This document shows, piece by piece, positions 11,754-22,411 of a stretch of DNA of 64,000 bases. This DNA comes from Cycas panzhihuaensis (taxonomy: Eukaryota > Cycadophyta). The DNA is taken from the NCBI GenBank assembly GCA_023213395.1, contig CM041465.1:238459741-238523740 (forward strand), in the 5' to 3' direction. Positions within the stretch are counted from its first letter, which is position 1. Each line of letters opens with the position of its first letter. A program made the translations under genes and the position numbers. The notes under the pieces were generated by a model. That model was not told the origin of the DNA and made no database searches. It saw nothing but the letters and a program-made list of their open reading frames with translations.

Positions 11754-14504
11754 TGGATATGCATCTACGGGATAACCACCTAGCTACGTAGGAATAGCGA
11801 GGATGATCAATGATAGTATCGAGGTGCAGATAGAAACCTATAAGCAAGGCGAGTACCATGTAGGGTGCCCCGTACACTGGAGCACGATTTTGAGACCTAC
11901 GGATGATACCCAACTACCTAAGAGTGGTTCCCCACTTCGACTAGGAAGAGGGAAGGCGAAAAAGGTAGCCTGGATAGGTTCTAGAGGAGAGTCCTCCCAC
12001 CCTTGGGTGGACAGAAGGGGAGGAAGAAGATCCTCAAAGGTTTCCCTAAGGCCGAGGGAAGCAAATAGGAGCAAGTTAGGTGAATAGCCTACGACTAAGA
12101 CCTTCTTGGTTGTTCAGCTAAGCAAAGGAAACCGAGGGAAAAGGAAGGGAGTGGGAACGATCAATCAATCCAAAGTTCCCCCCTTTAAGGGTGCAACCAA
12201 GGGAAGCGAGGGTGCTAAGGTACGCGCAAGTAAACCAAATCAGATATGATAAGCCAAGGGAGCAAAGGCAAGGTTTACAATCTAAAGGGAAAAACTTCCT
12301 ACAAGCCCTTTCCTAAAGTAGGTATGGTATGTGAGATATAACATACAAAGTGCAGACAAAAGAGTTAATTCCCTTTTCCTTTTATGTTATCTAATTACTA
12401 CTATGCAAACCTTTTCAAAAGAGAGAGAGTGAAATGAAGTAAAGGTGCGTACCCGAGATGAGGGTGCGGTCGAAGCGGTGACGCTTCCACAAGATGTTCA
12501 AATTGTTCCATGAAGCAACGGCGAAGGGTCACGGTAGGGTGAAGCGTGGGGCTTCCTTACCTTCCCCGGAAAGCGACATTAAAGTGCCAAAAAATGAAAA
12601 GGAAAGCAATCGCAGAAAATAAAATGCTATGGTAAAATACAAATAAATGTACTTACCTAAGAGAAGGAAGGGAGGATAAATTCATTACATCTTCCTTTTA
12701 CCTGCAAGTAAGCGCAAAGATTCCCTTCCAGAGAAAGGAGGCTAGCAACACAAGGAGGAGCACCAAAAACATATGTATATGCATATGCCAAAACTAAATC
12801 TCTGTACATATATGTTAGTACTCCTAAATCACAAGGTTACAACAATAAATTATAGTAAAAAATACCCAAATGGACGGTATGTAAATAGGTGAGCCTCGGA
12901 GTGACCCACCTCCCGCAAAGGGCAACCCTACACTCCCTCAAGAAGCCACAGGGTAGCGATGGTATGGCTATATAGCTGGCTATAAATAGGAGCCACAAAA
13001 GTACAAAAGAGATCAAGGAAGTCCTCAAAGGGCCAGAGTGTTATAGGGAGCAAATTGGGCCATTGAGAGAAGGACTGAGTTAGGAAGAGTTTCCAAGGCT
13101 TATGTGTTGCCCGGATGAGAGAAATGGGCCTGCAAACTAGTGTTGCAATAGGTGCAAACACTAGTTTCAATAGCTGGAAATGATCCTCTAATCCTTTGGC
13201 CACTCGAGTGATAGCACAGGGGCAAAGAGGAGGGTTTGGAGGGCAGAAGCCTCTTAGGGAGCGTAAAGGTGGTATGGAATCCACCCAGCTCTATCCCAAA
13301 CCCTATGGAGTCCTCTTTGGCCATTGTCTTGGGCATGAAATGCAAGATAAGAGGCTCAAGCAACAGAGAAAAATCGAAGAGAAAGCAAGAAACAAACTCT
13401 TGAAACAATGAGAAGAAAACTAGTGACAAACATACACAAATCTGGGCATAAACTGAGCAAAGAAATGACTTTAAATCAATAAATACCTCGAGAGAAAGTG
13501 GGGTCCATTTGCCTTTACAAAAGCCTAGTAAGAAGAGGTTGGAAAACCTAAGAAAAGGCTAAAGTATAGTAGGTATGGAGCCCCTACTAAGGCAGCTGAG
13601 GGAAATCCTACTTCTGGGACCACTTGGTGATTGCCTGGGCAAAGAGACCCTAAAAACTCCTCAAGGAGGCCCTCTCTGGGGTGTCCAATGAGCCGTGAGG
13701 ATGTCACAGTGAAGCCTAAGGAGAGCTAGGTGTAGAGGAGCAGTTGCAGGTCCTGGAAATGCAGCAGAGCAGAAGAGCAGAGCAGAGAGCAGGGCATTTT
13801 TCCTTTGTATTCCTTCCAAAGAGAGCCAAAAGATCTTAAAAATGAGTTGAGATGGGCTTAAATACTTAGCCCCAACCCTAATCAAGTGATTAGGGCTTGG
13901 ATGGAGCTGAGGTGGGTTGAAGGACACATGGCAATTCTGCAATAAATGCGAGAATTGCCACGACCGTTTTAAAAAATAAAATATAACAGTCGCACTACGG
14001 TAAACTTCGTGGTACCACAGTAAACTTCACAGTACCGCGAAATTTGTCACGGTGCAGGACTAGAAGACCAAATTAGCCCAAACGACCGGCCGAGCTACGA
14101 GCCAAGATATCTTGGGAGGTCGACAGGAGGCGGGTCCACTTGCCCAGAGGCAAACAATGGACCAAGAGCCACAAGAAAGGTAATCGTGGGACTTAAGGAC
14201 ACAACAAAGAGACTAAATGGCGATAAATCAACATACGAGTAATCATCACATGAATTGAGTAAGCCTTAAGGGGAGTAGGGAAGATTGTAGGAAGTGACGT
14301 GGCCACTGGGGTACCACACTTGCTGGGAGTGTGCCCCTGCTACAGTTATCATAGGCTAAAGAGGTGTAGATGGTGCAAACCATCTATGAAAAACATATAG
14401 AATGCAAGTAAATACTCCTCATAAGAAGCGAAAGTAAGGTGAGAAACATACCTATACTTACCTAAGTTGACCTCTCCGTATCCATTCCTGGAAGCCAGGA
14501 AACA
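11754..14504 (-). repeat. 5' LTR of element 0
   Basis: About 2.75 kb, collinear with LTR 1. The right edge reads ...AGGAAACA (minus-strand TGTTTCCT), the left edge TGGATATG. A TATA-like TATTTAAG on the minus strand (13857-13864) has an AACCCTAA motif just upstream (13874-13881). Three units of a roughly 20-base GGTACC-containing repeat lie at 13983-14055. A short alternating AT tract is near 12770-12810. It contains no gene. Confidence 0.87.
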
Positions 14505-14790
14505 ACATCCCCCACCTATGAGAGGTGAAAGACATACCTCCTCCTATCCTAATGTGCCACTATATCTACTAGAAGCCTCTGGTCAAATATATTCTTTGGC
14601 ATCCTGATGATCTTTAGCAACCCATAACATCATAATATGCTCCTCTCCTATTTGGTCATCATCCCAATGAATCTAATCATGTCCATCTTGATGTTCTCAT
14701 AGTTATCAACTATAAGAACTACCTATAAACATCCATAAATTATGAGTTAGCCTCCATAACCTAGGTATTATATCATCTCCCCCCTCTTTA
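14505..14790 (-). pseudogene. Antisense PMD-type gene fragment of element A
   Basis: Reading the minus strand, this stretch aligns with element 2 at about 42690-42905, including the segment that encodes the RRRHVFHLP-type motif. It ends abruptly at the element 0 LTR. A GGGGG run next to that LTR looks like a PPT, but it is part of this coding stretch (element 2 has GTAGGGGATGTC at the same point). Confidence 0.72.
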
Positions 14791-14799
14791 GGTGGCCTA

Positions 14800-15975
14800 G
14801 GTCAGCTAAGATTGGGCTAAGCTATCAAAATAAAAAAGTTTTTTTTTTCTTTTCTCTTAATAGGTCTTTGCCCCATGTCAATATGTACAATACCATAGAT
14901 ATTGATGTATGCCCTACTGATATTTCTATACATCTCTATAGGCCCTACACTAAACTTTATGGTACTATGACAAATGTCGCAGGGCTGTGACTATCCTCCC
15001 TAAAGGGGGGGAGTGGGGTGGCCCTAAAAATCCAAAAAAAAAAAATTTGGTGGACTTAGCTCAGTCCACCAAGACTAGGGTTTCCTAATGCCCTAGTCCT
15101 CCCTCTCCCTAGGACTTTGATAATCTCTAGAAGGTCCTTATGGCCCTTATAGGACCTGAATTTCTAAAAAAGAGTATTAAAATTAAATGACTAAAAACTA
15201 GGGTTGAAGGTAGGATCCACTCACTGGATCTAGTTTGATGGCAGCCATCTCTCTATCCCAATCCTAACAACTATCTCCTCACTAAAATCTAATGGTCAGA
15301 TGTCTCACAATGAGCCCACGAAGTGTGGTAAAGCCTAGCTACTCAAAGGAAAGGGCTCCAAATCACATGAGGGGCCCACAAAAATGAAATTCATTTTTGC
15401 CCCCTTCCCCCTTTTATTCGTGGGACATATCGAGGCCCCACCTTCATTTCCTCTAAGGGGATAACCCTCATGACCCATTTTCCACCTTCATTCCTCTTTT
15501 CTATAGGGCTTAAGCCCTGTCTCATCCCTAGAACCTCTATTTTTTCCCTGTTTCATATATTTATGGCGAGTTTCATTAGCTTGCTAGAGGCCCGACTTTT
15601 TTATTTTTGAACCTCTCTAAAACCTACCATTGTTTATACTCCACTAGCTTATTTTGTCATTCTAGATCCAATTTTGTTATATGTTCGAGCCCCTGAGGTT
15701 CCAGGCGAGATCTCCCCCTCCTTTTAGGCCATTGTTGGCACTATCATAACCCCTTGGATCATCAAAAGAGCATGTTTTAGCACTAATTCTCGATCCTTCC
15801 ATTAGGCAGGCCCTCTGAGAGCTTGGTAGCTAACCCTTAGGGCTCTCCTATCACTCTATAGCTAATATATCTAGTTATGTTAAGTTATTATAGCCCTACT
15901 TCCACCTTTTTTCACCCTAATAGGGCTGCTAACCATTTTTCTTTATAAGCCAATCTGAGCTTCCTCTTTTTCACC
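14800..15975 (-). promoter_or_regulatory. Leader and promoter region of the antisense gene in element A
   Basis: Non-coding. It aligns with the reverse complement of element 2 at 41500-42600, including the stretch around ACTCACTGGATCTAG (15220-15310). A TATA-like CGAATAAAAG on the minus strand (15411-15420) is in the same place as the TATATAAG of element 2 (42023) and the CATAAAAAG of E (26835). A degenerate GGTACC-type repeat lies at 14940-15000. Promoter function is inferred. Confidence 0.5.
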
Positions 15976-16212
15976 ATGGTTCTATTCATCTTCATTGATG
16001 ATGGTAGTTGTGGCAACCCCAGACCCTCTGCAGCTATGTGGATCCTCTACAATCCTTCGAGGAATGACTACATACATTTTAGAGTCTACTTGCTTGAGGC
16101 TACGAATAATGAAGATGAATACATAACCATTATCAAAGCCCTCATCAATGTACTTTGCTTCTACCATGGACCTATTGTCCTCTATTGTGACTCTCAGATC
16201 ATTGTGTCATAA
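15976..16212 (+). pseudogene. Archaeal-type RNase H (aRNH) of element A
   Basis: A short RNase HI-type domain: IDDGSCGNPRPSAAMW, then a strand-loop segment, ATNNEDEY and YCDSQIIVS. The three expected acidic positions (Asp in the first strand, Glu in NNEDEY, Asp in YCDSQ) are all present. Tat-lineage elements are known to carry such a second RNase H besides the gypsy-type one. Here it stands alone on the gag-pol strand, about 0.8 kb before the PPT, separated from pol by the antisense gene. The frame ends at a TAA after the third strand. Confidence 0.78.
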
Positions 16213-17040
16213 CTAACCTAGGTTTACTAGGTTCATTACATATGATTGGGGTCCCTTGAATCAACTGCTAGGTCATTGTTATCCCTCTTTTCCTCTATGG
16301 ATATCTGATATATTCCTGGAGACCAGAATGCTGAGGCTGACATCCTTGTCTATTGTATCTTGGAGTATTACCTCCCTTCTCTAGGCGATCTATTGTCAAG
16401 TCCATAGGCTGACCCTCCTCCTTTTGAGAGACTTACATCATTCACCAGTCTCCCTAGCACCTCCAAAAGTAGGCCACTAATGAGGTTGAATTATGGGAAC
16501 TATAGGTTTGTTTCCTTGCTTCTTTATTGTACCATTTATGGCATGATCTTTTGCATACTTGCAATTCATACTTATAGATTTTCATCTTACATTCACATAT
16601 CTTTTGGTTTTATTCATATTCTATATATCATTTACATTACATATGTAGGAAATAGGAGCAAGCCCCCATCTCCCCTTCCTTTTGTATTATATTCTTAGGT
16701 GTCATATAAGCAACCCCTATATCTGATCCCATGCTCTTTGATGAGTCTTGTAAAGTATTTGAGATGATCCCAATGTTCTTCCATGCTGTCTGAGAAGATC
16801 AAAAAGTCATTGCCTTGTTTCCACTTTGCATGCACTTTAGGTCTAGGGTTTTATACCCCAAGGGTGGGGAAAGTCACTCCTTTCTACCCTCTCCCACATA
16901 TATATCCCTATCCACATAATCCATTATAGAATTCGCTACTTAATTTGGATGATGACACACTAGCATAGGCAAATGTTATTGACTTATTTTGTGTTGATAG
17001 CATTCACCATCATCAGATGCTTCTGAGCAATGAGGTTCTA

Positions 17041-17055
17041 CTACCAAGGGGGTAG
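17041..17055 (+). other. Polypurine tract of element A
   Basis: CTACCAAGGGGGTAG directly precedes the LTR start TGTTTCC at 17056. It would prime plus-strand DNA synthesis. The same arrangement, reversed, is at 40701-40715 in element 2. Confidence 0.75.
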
Positions 17056-20000
17056 TGTTTCCTGACCATTGGGAATGGGTAGGAGTGGCACCTCTTAGGT
17101 AAGCCTAGGTATACATTCTTGTCTCTTACCCTGTCTACTTTTATGACATGATGAGACGTATTTATGGTTTTAGTGGCATGATATGGGTACATAGCTTGTT
17201 TTACTACTTGGTTTACTTGTCTGGTTCTTACCTATGACTATGTTTTAGTCTATGATGACCACGACCATAGTCCTATGGCATCATATAGCTCCTAGAATCA
17301 CCTTTCTAGAGTTTGCAAGTACTTATAGGCCTCTATAACCTATCTTGACTAATTTCTAGTTTGTTGTATGACTCATCAGGTTGGGTTCTAACTTGCTTAC
17401 TTGTCAAAGTCTTTTTACATCAACATTGATGCTTGGCCTTTATTTTTTCACATATTAGGAAGCCCAACCACTACTTAGAGCCCCTAAAAGACCCTATTGG
17501 CCCTCCAATCTCTATTTCTATATCCCTGGGTGAGTCTCTTATATTATGCTCTAGGTTATTTTTATTGTTCATTTATATTTCTTCATCTTGCTTCAAACTT
17601 CACGGCACCACATTAAACTTCATGGTACCATGAACTTTACCACAAGGTGACTGTCCATTGATTGTCATGGCTAGAAAATGGCCAAATTCACATTTATTAT
17701 GAATTTGACATATGGTTAAAGAGTCTTTCCTACCTAAACTAAACCCTAGCATCTCTAAAAACCTAATCAAGACATAAAAACCCAATTTTGAACTTATTTT
17801 AAAATCTATCACCATCAGAAATGACTCTCCTCTCTTCTCTTCTCTTTCCATCTTCTATACTAAGTTCAACAAGGTAGAAACCCTAGCTTGTAGGTTTAAA
17901 TTAAGGAATTTTCAATGAGGTTACTCTGTTATCAAGTTGATCAAGGTATTAACAATGGGTTGTCCTTAGGTTCAAGGCTCTTCTACTCTAGAAAAGGGCC
18001 AACTTCCCATGTGAAGTAGGGTTTTGATCATCATTCCTCTCGATTGTGAGGTAACCTTAAATTTGTATGGTTTTTATGGCTAAAATCATGCTTGTTCTTA
18101 TTATTCTTCTTTGAATGTGCCTTATTTCTTTTGTTGCACCTCTTAACATGTATTTTAGTATATATTTTTGCTCCACTCTATTAAGTAAGGAGAAGTAAAA
18201 CCTCCTATATCCTCTTGGGATTATTATTCCATCCTAGGGTTTTCACTAGCTACAGTAAAATGGGCTTGGGCCACTCTTGAGAAGGTGAAGGAAGGATAAA
18301 TAGCTTGAGTTGTGACTCCTAATGCCACTTTCTCTAGAGTAACCCCCACCTCTCAAGATCCCTTAACACCATACCCACCTCATAAGCTAGTGCATCCCAT
18401 AGGGTGTGATCCCTTCTACATTTGTAGTGTTTACAACACTTACAATGTTCACCTTATTACTAGTTTATGTACATCTTGCTTACTAGCAACCCTCATTATC
18501 TCTACACCTTCTTTTATAATTAATGATAATCAGTATATTATTCTCCTTATAATATTTACATCTTTTATAGTATTTATAAATTTTATAATATTTGTGACTT
18601 TTACAAACCCTTATCCTTATTTTACCTAAATCATTTATTGCTGCCCAACTCATCTATACAGTACTTAGATATTTAGGGGGTGTTTTCATTCATTAGAGAT
18701 AGCCATCCTGAGGATACCACCTTCTCTTCCTTTCAACCCCCTTTTTCCCCTTTCATGATTGCATAAGAACATTGTGTATGTAAGGAGAATAATATATTGA
18801 TTGTCATTAATTTTCTTTTGTTATAAGAAGTAAACTTTTATTCTCACTAAGGTTGAACACACATGCATAGCTATATGTATACATATATACATATGCTTAT
18901 TGCTTGTAATGGTTCATATATATTTACCAAATTATAAGAACAGTGGCCTTCTGGCATAAGCGAGGTGATACTGTAGTAAAAAGGTACTACTCTCTCCCTT
19001 CACTTGCTTTCTTTTGGTTCCATTATTTCATTTTATTTCTATTTTTATTTGCTTTAAAGCATTTTAGGGAAGGTAAGGATGCCCCTCTTAAGCTTTGCCT
19101 ATGACATCCACTATGACAAGAGAAATGAGGTTGTCAGTAAAGAAGATTCAAAGAGAAGAATCATGTCACTTTATCAACTAATACATTTCTAGGTACACTT
19201 TGCTAATCTCCCCCTCTCTTTGCTCCTTTGCCCCTCTCTTTCCCTTTCAACAAAAATATATTAAAAGAAAAAGTATTCTATTTTTATTTTTTTTACGTAC
19301 TTACATGTCATGTAAGGGAGGAAAAGTATAACATTAACTAAGCATCTTTTCTCCTTTCCTCTTACACTAGAAATAAAGTGTTGCACATTTCTTCTTTTCC
19401 TTTGACTCTACATGTTGCATATTGAAAAGGTATAAGGAAACTACACTTAATCCATTTTTTTCACTAATAGGACATATTATTGCATCTTTCTCATTACTTT
19501 CATTGATTAAAGGTAATAGTTACACATAGATAGTCTTTGCATTCTTGCTTTTCCCTCTTGCCCCCTTAAATAACCTTTTGAGAGAAGAGGAATTGAGAGT
19601 GAGGGACAGTAGTTAGCATCTCTTGCTTGTAACATAAACATTACAATAACTAAATGTTACAATAATAATTAATTAGAAGCAAACTACCCCCATAAAAAAT
19701 AAACAAATACTAACCTATCTCCCTTCTCCTCATAATTCTAGGAGAGATCTCCAAAACCTAATTACTCCCATCGCATCTAAGGCCAAACAACAAACTAGAT
19801 ATACCCCCACACATTTCCAATAACAATCACTCCTTCCTCATGATTTTAGGATTTTTTTCCATAAGGAACCATCACTCTCTTATCTTCTCCCTAAAAGGAG
19901 GGCTTTCTTCTCTTCTCTCCCATCTTCAGGGTAGGAGTGCCCATCTATGACTACTCTATAATTTGAGGATGCCTCTTTACCTAAACCAAACCTAGGAAGG

Positions 20001-20170
20001 TACTCATAAAGAAGGGAAGATTATAGTGCTATTTGTAGGTCCCTAAACCTACATTTTGACATGCAGACACCCTTTGAGGATAACCTATCCCTACTTTTTG
20101 AGGTTTTTAGGCCCCTATTGTAATTATAGTAATAGCTTAGGAGCTCTTATCCATGGTGACTCTTTAGAGG
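17056..20170 (+). repeat. 3' LTR of element A
   Basis: It begins TGTTTCC. Landmarks of the family's LTR occur in reversed order relative to LTR 2: GGTACC repeats at 17597-17640, a TATA-like ACATAAAAACCC near 17770, and a stretch at about 20030-20100 matching the LTR sequence around 38190-38230. The right edge is estimated from homology at about 20165-20180. It is AT-rich, with no gene inside. Confidence 0.72.
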
Positions 20171-22231
20171 CATACATTTAGTGAGTAACATATAGAAGAT
20201 AAGTTTAGCTAATCATAACAAATAGGAAAGAAATATTTATAGAGACAATATGTTTATATATATTAAACATAAAAAACCTATTAACCACCATGTAGAGTGG
20301 CTAGCTTATAGGATTAATACTTAGAATGACTTGATTCAAACTTGACAATAATGTGAACAAACCTAGAGACTATTATAACACCCATACAATATATCTAGAC
20401 TCAGATAGATTGAGATTTCAATAGAGTGCTTATTTTCTATGCAAAAGGTATGGTGATTAATACCAAATATTATTGAGGGTTAGCAGATCATCTCTCCATG
20501 GATTAATGGATTGACTGAGATTTTATTTAGATTGGATTGTCTATTTCTCTCAAATAGGTAGCTTCTGCTAATTTCAAAGCATATCAGCAACAAGTTCTTA
20601 ATAATATTTTTCTCAATACTTATAAGGTCACCTGCAAATATTGAGGAGGCTCAACATACGAAGATATTAGAAAGGGTATACTAGTCAACTAGTATTTATC
20701 ACAAGTGATGCAGAATCTAGAGTAGAGATAAGATTAATAATATAGTAAATAATAAATGTAGAGATGAGAAATACAGGTGGTAGTCAAATAAAGGCACAAT
20801 GGCTGACTTCTGGGGTCTAGATCTCCTTCGAGAGAAGATGAAATTTCAAACCATTTTCTCTACTAGGTAGATGAGTCCACTAGGAATCTAAGGAGTAGTC
20901 ATACATTATACTTTCATTAAGCATATAAGAAACTAGAAGTTACATAATCAAATATCAACTAGGTTTGCTCTAATACAAAATATAGATTATAGAGGACAAA
21001 GCATATCAATATATATTAATCTATAGTCAAAGCATTACAACAAATCTCCAATATTTGGTGGTAGTGTTAAAAAACACCAGGGTGGTACACCCAAAATATT
21101 TATATATTTAGGGAGGAAAGAGTCCACCTCTACCTGACCATTAGTCCAATAATTAAAAAATAATAAATTAAAACATAAACTTAGCTTATCATCTCAAGGA
21201 CAACTTGTGGTGGCTCGTAGATGGTTATTGGTGGCCCATTGGTTTCCAAGACACCTTTGCACATAGATTAAACATAATGGACATTATTCTAACATAAAAG
21301 AGTGGTGGAAAAACATTACAAAGCTTTTAATAAATGAGTTGGAGCTCATATGAATACTTTACAAAAGATAAACATTTCAATAAATCTCTAAAAAAAAGAG
21401 TTTTAGCAACACTTTCAAAGTCTCCAAGTCTCTTCTCTCTCAATCCTCTCTTTTTTCACTTCCTTTCTTGCTAAAAGATGCAACAACTCACTAGTTCTCT
21501 CAAGTCTAGGAGTGTTTTTGGTAAAAGAGAGGGCGATCACATGTAGTTTAGGTGGTAGCATATAAAGTTAGAATAAAAATATCATACATCACTTAAAAAA
21601 TATCTACATGTAATGACAAAGACAACCTAGAAGAGATGATTGATTAATAAGATGCCAAAACCTTTATAAATTAATAATAAAATTATAAAATTGAGAGGAA
21701 AACATGTAAAAAGAAGAGAATTAAAAGGAAAAGTGGGCTAGAATGGATAAAAGAAAATATTTATTGCTATAGCTTTCAATCATTGGTGCATGGGAGATAT
21801 AATAATATATTTATCATTATTCAATCATCGATCATCATTAATACCTACATTTTAGTTCACCAAAATCATGTGAAACTCAATTGAAAGCATAACATGATAT
21901 TCCAAACACTAAATACAGTCTTATTTAACAAGAAAATACACTTATGATCAAGTAAATTAATCAAAAAGATAGATGGAAATCAATTAAGGACTAGATTTGG
22001 TGAAACATGCCAAAATTAACAATTATAATAAATTAGTTAAATGTATGAATGATAATGGTAAATGCCCACTTATCCAAGTGGATAAGTGGATGAAATCTTA
22101 GCTAGTATATAATAGATTTTTGTAATACAATAAAGAACTACATAAGGAAGGGTTATTAAAATCTTACAGCCTATGTTAATAAAGAAGAAACACTTAAATA
22201 AACCAATCTAGACAAAATTCAAATGATATAT
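20171..22231. other. AT-rich unassigned sequence
   Basis: I find no convincing gene or boundary here. It has many stops in all frames. Since it runs directly into a plus-strand RT fragment, it may be the gag/protease part of the same old chromovirus-like element, but no motif supports that. Confidence 0.3.
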
Positions 22232-22408
22232 AAATTCCAAGATGTGTTCCTAGATCTATTGTTAGGGTTATCTCCTCAATAAGATGTTGATTATGTAATT
22301 AAACCTATGTTAGGGGTATAATTAGTCTCCAATGCATTATATCATTTATCTATACTGAAGCTAGATAAATTAAAATTTTAGTTATATGATCTACTTGATA
22401 AAGGCTAG
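22232..22408 (+). pseudogene. Chromovirus-like RT N-terminal fragment
   Basis: One frame encodes KFQDVF, a DVDYVIKP-like segment, then a VSNALYHLS segment and an LYDLLDKG end. This is the typical start of chromovirus-type Ty3/gypsy RT (FQDVFP..LP...VDH.I, APYR.S, LL.KG). Four in-frame stops break it. It stops exactly where the LTR of element E begins, so E inserted into it. The rest should lie beyond the right end of E, outside the window. Confidence 0.7.
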
Positions 22409-22411
22409 AAG

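Larger units (their letters stand above)
10969..14504 (-). mobile_element. Element 0: gag fragment plus 5' LTR of a sister element
   Basis: Element 1 interrupts element 0 within gag at 10968/10969. The homologous uninterrupted gag in element 2 runs through the matching point near 51300. To the right, the 5' LTR edge at 14504 abuts sequence of element A's antisense gene, so element 0 inserted into A. The rest of element 0 must lie left of the window beyond element 1. No target duplication can be checked because the other end is absent. Confidence 0.85.
14505..20170 (+). mobile_element. Element A: 3' part of a plus-strand Tat-like element
   Basis: Opposite in orientation to its neighbours. From left to right: a fragment of its antisense gene (minus strand, 14505 to about 14790), its leader, aRNH (plus), PPT (17041-17055) and 3' LTR (17056 to about 20170). 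Each part aligns with the reverse complement of element 2 between 38081 and 42900. The 5' part lies beyond elements 0 and 1, outside the window. It is more decayed and more AT-rich than elements 1 and 2. Confidence 0.82.

Noticed and set aside
14505-14516. C run next to the LTR 0 edge looks like a polypurine tract, which would make LTR 0 a 3' LTR
   Set aside because: The stretch aligns with coding sequence of the antisense gene (GTAGGGGATGTC in element 2), and the flanking sequence is that gene and not a 3' untranslated region.
18312-18629. Possible small membrane protein gene (hydrophobic open frame, plus strand)
   Set aside because: It lies within the LTR of element A, in AT-rich sequence that gives Ile/Phe-rich translations by composition alone.
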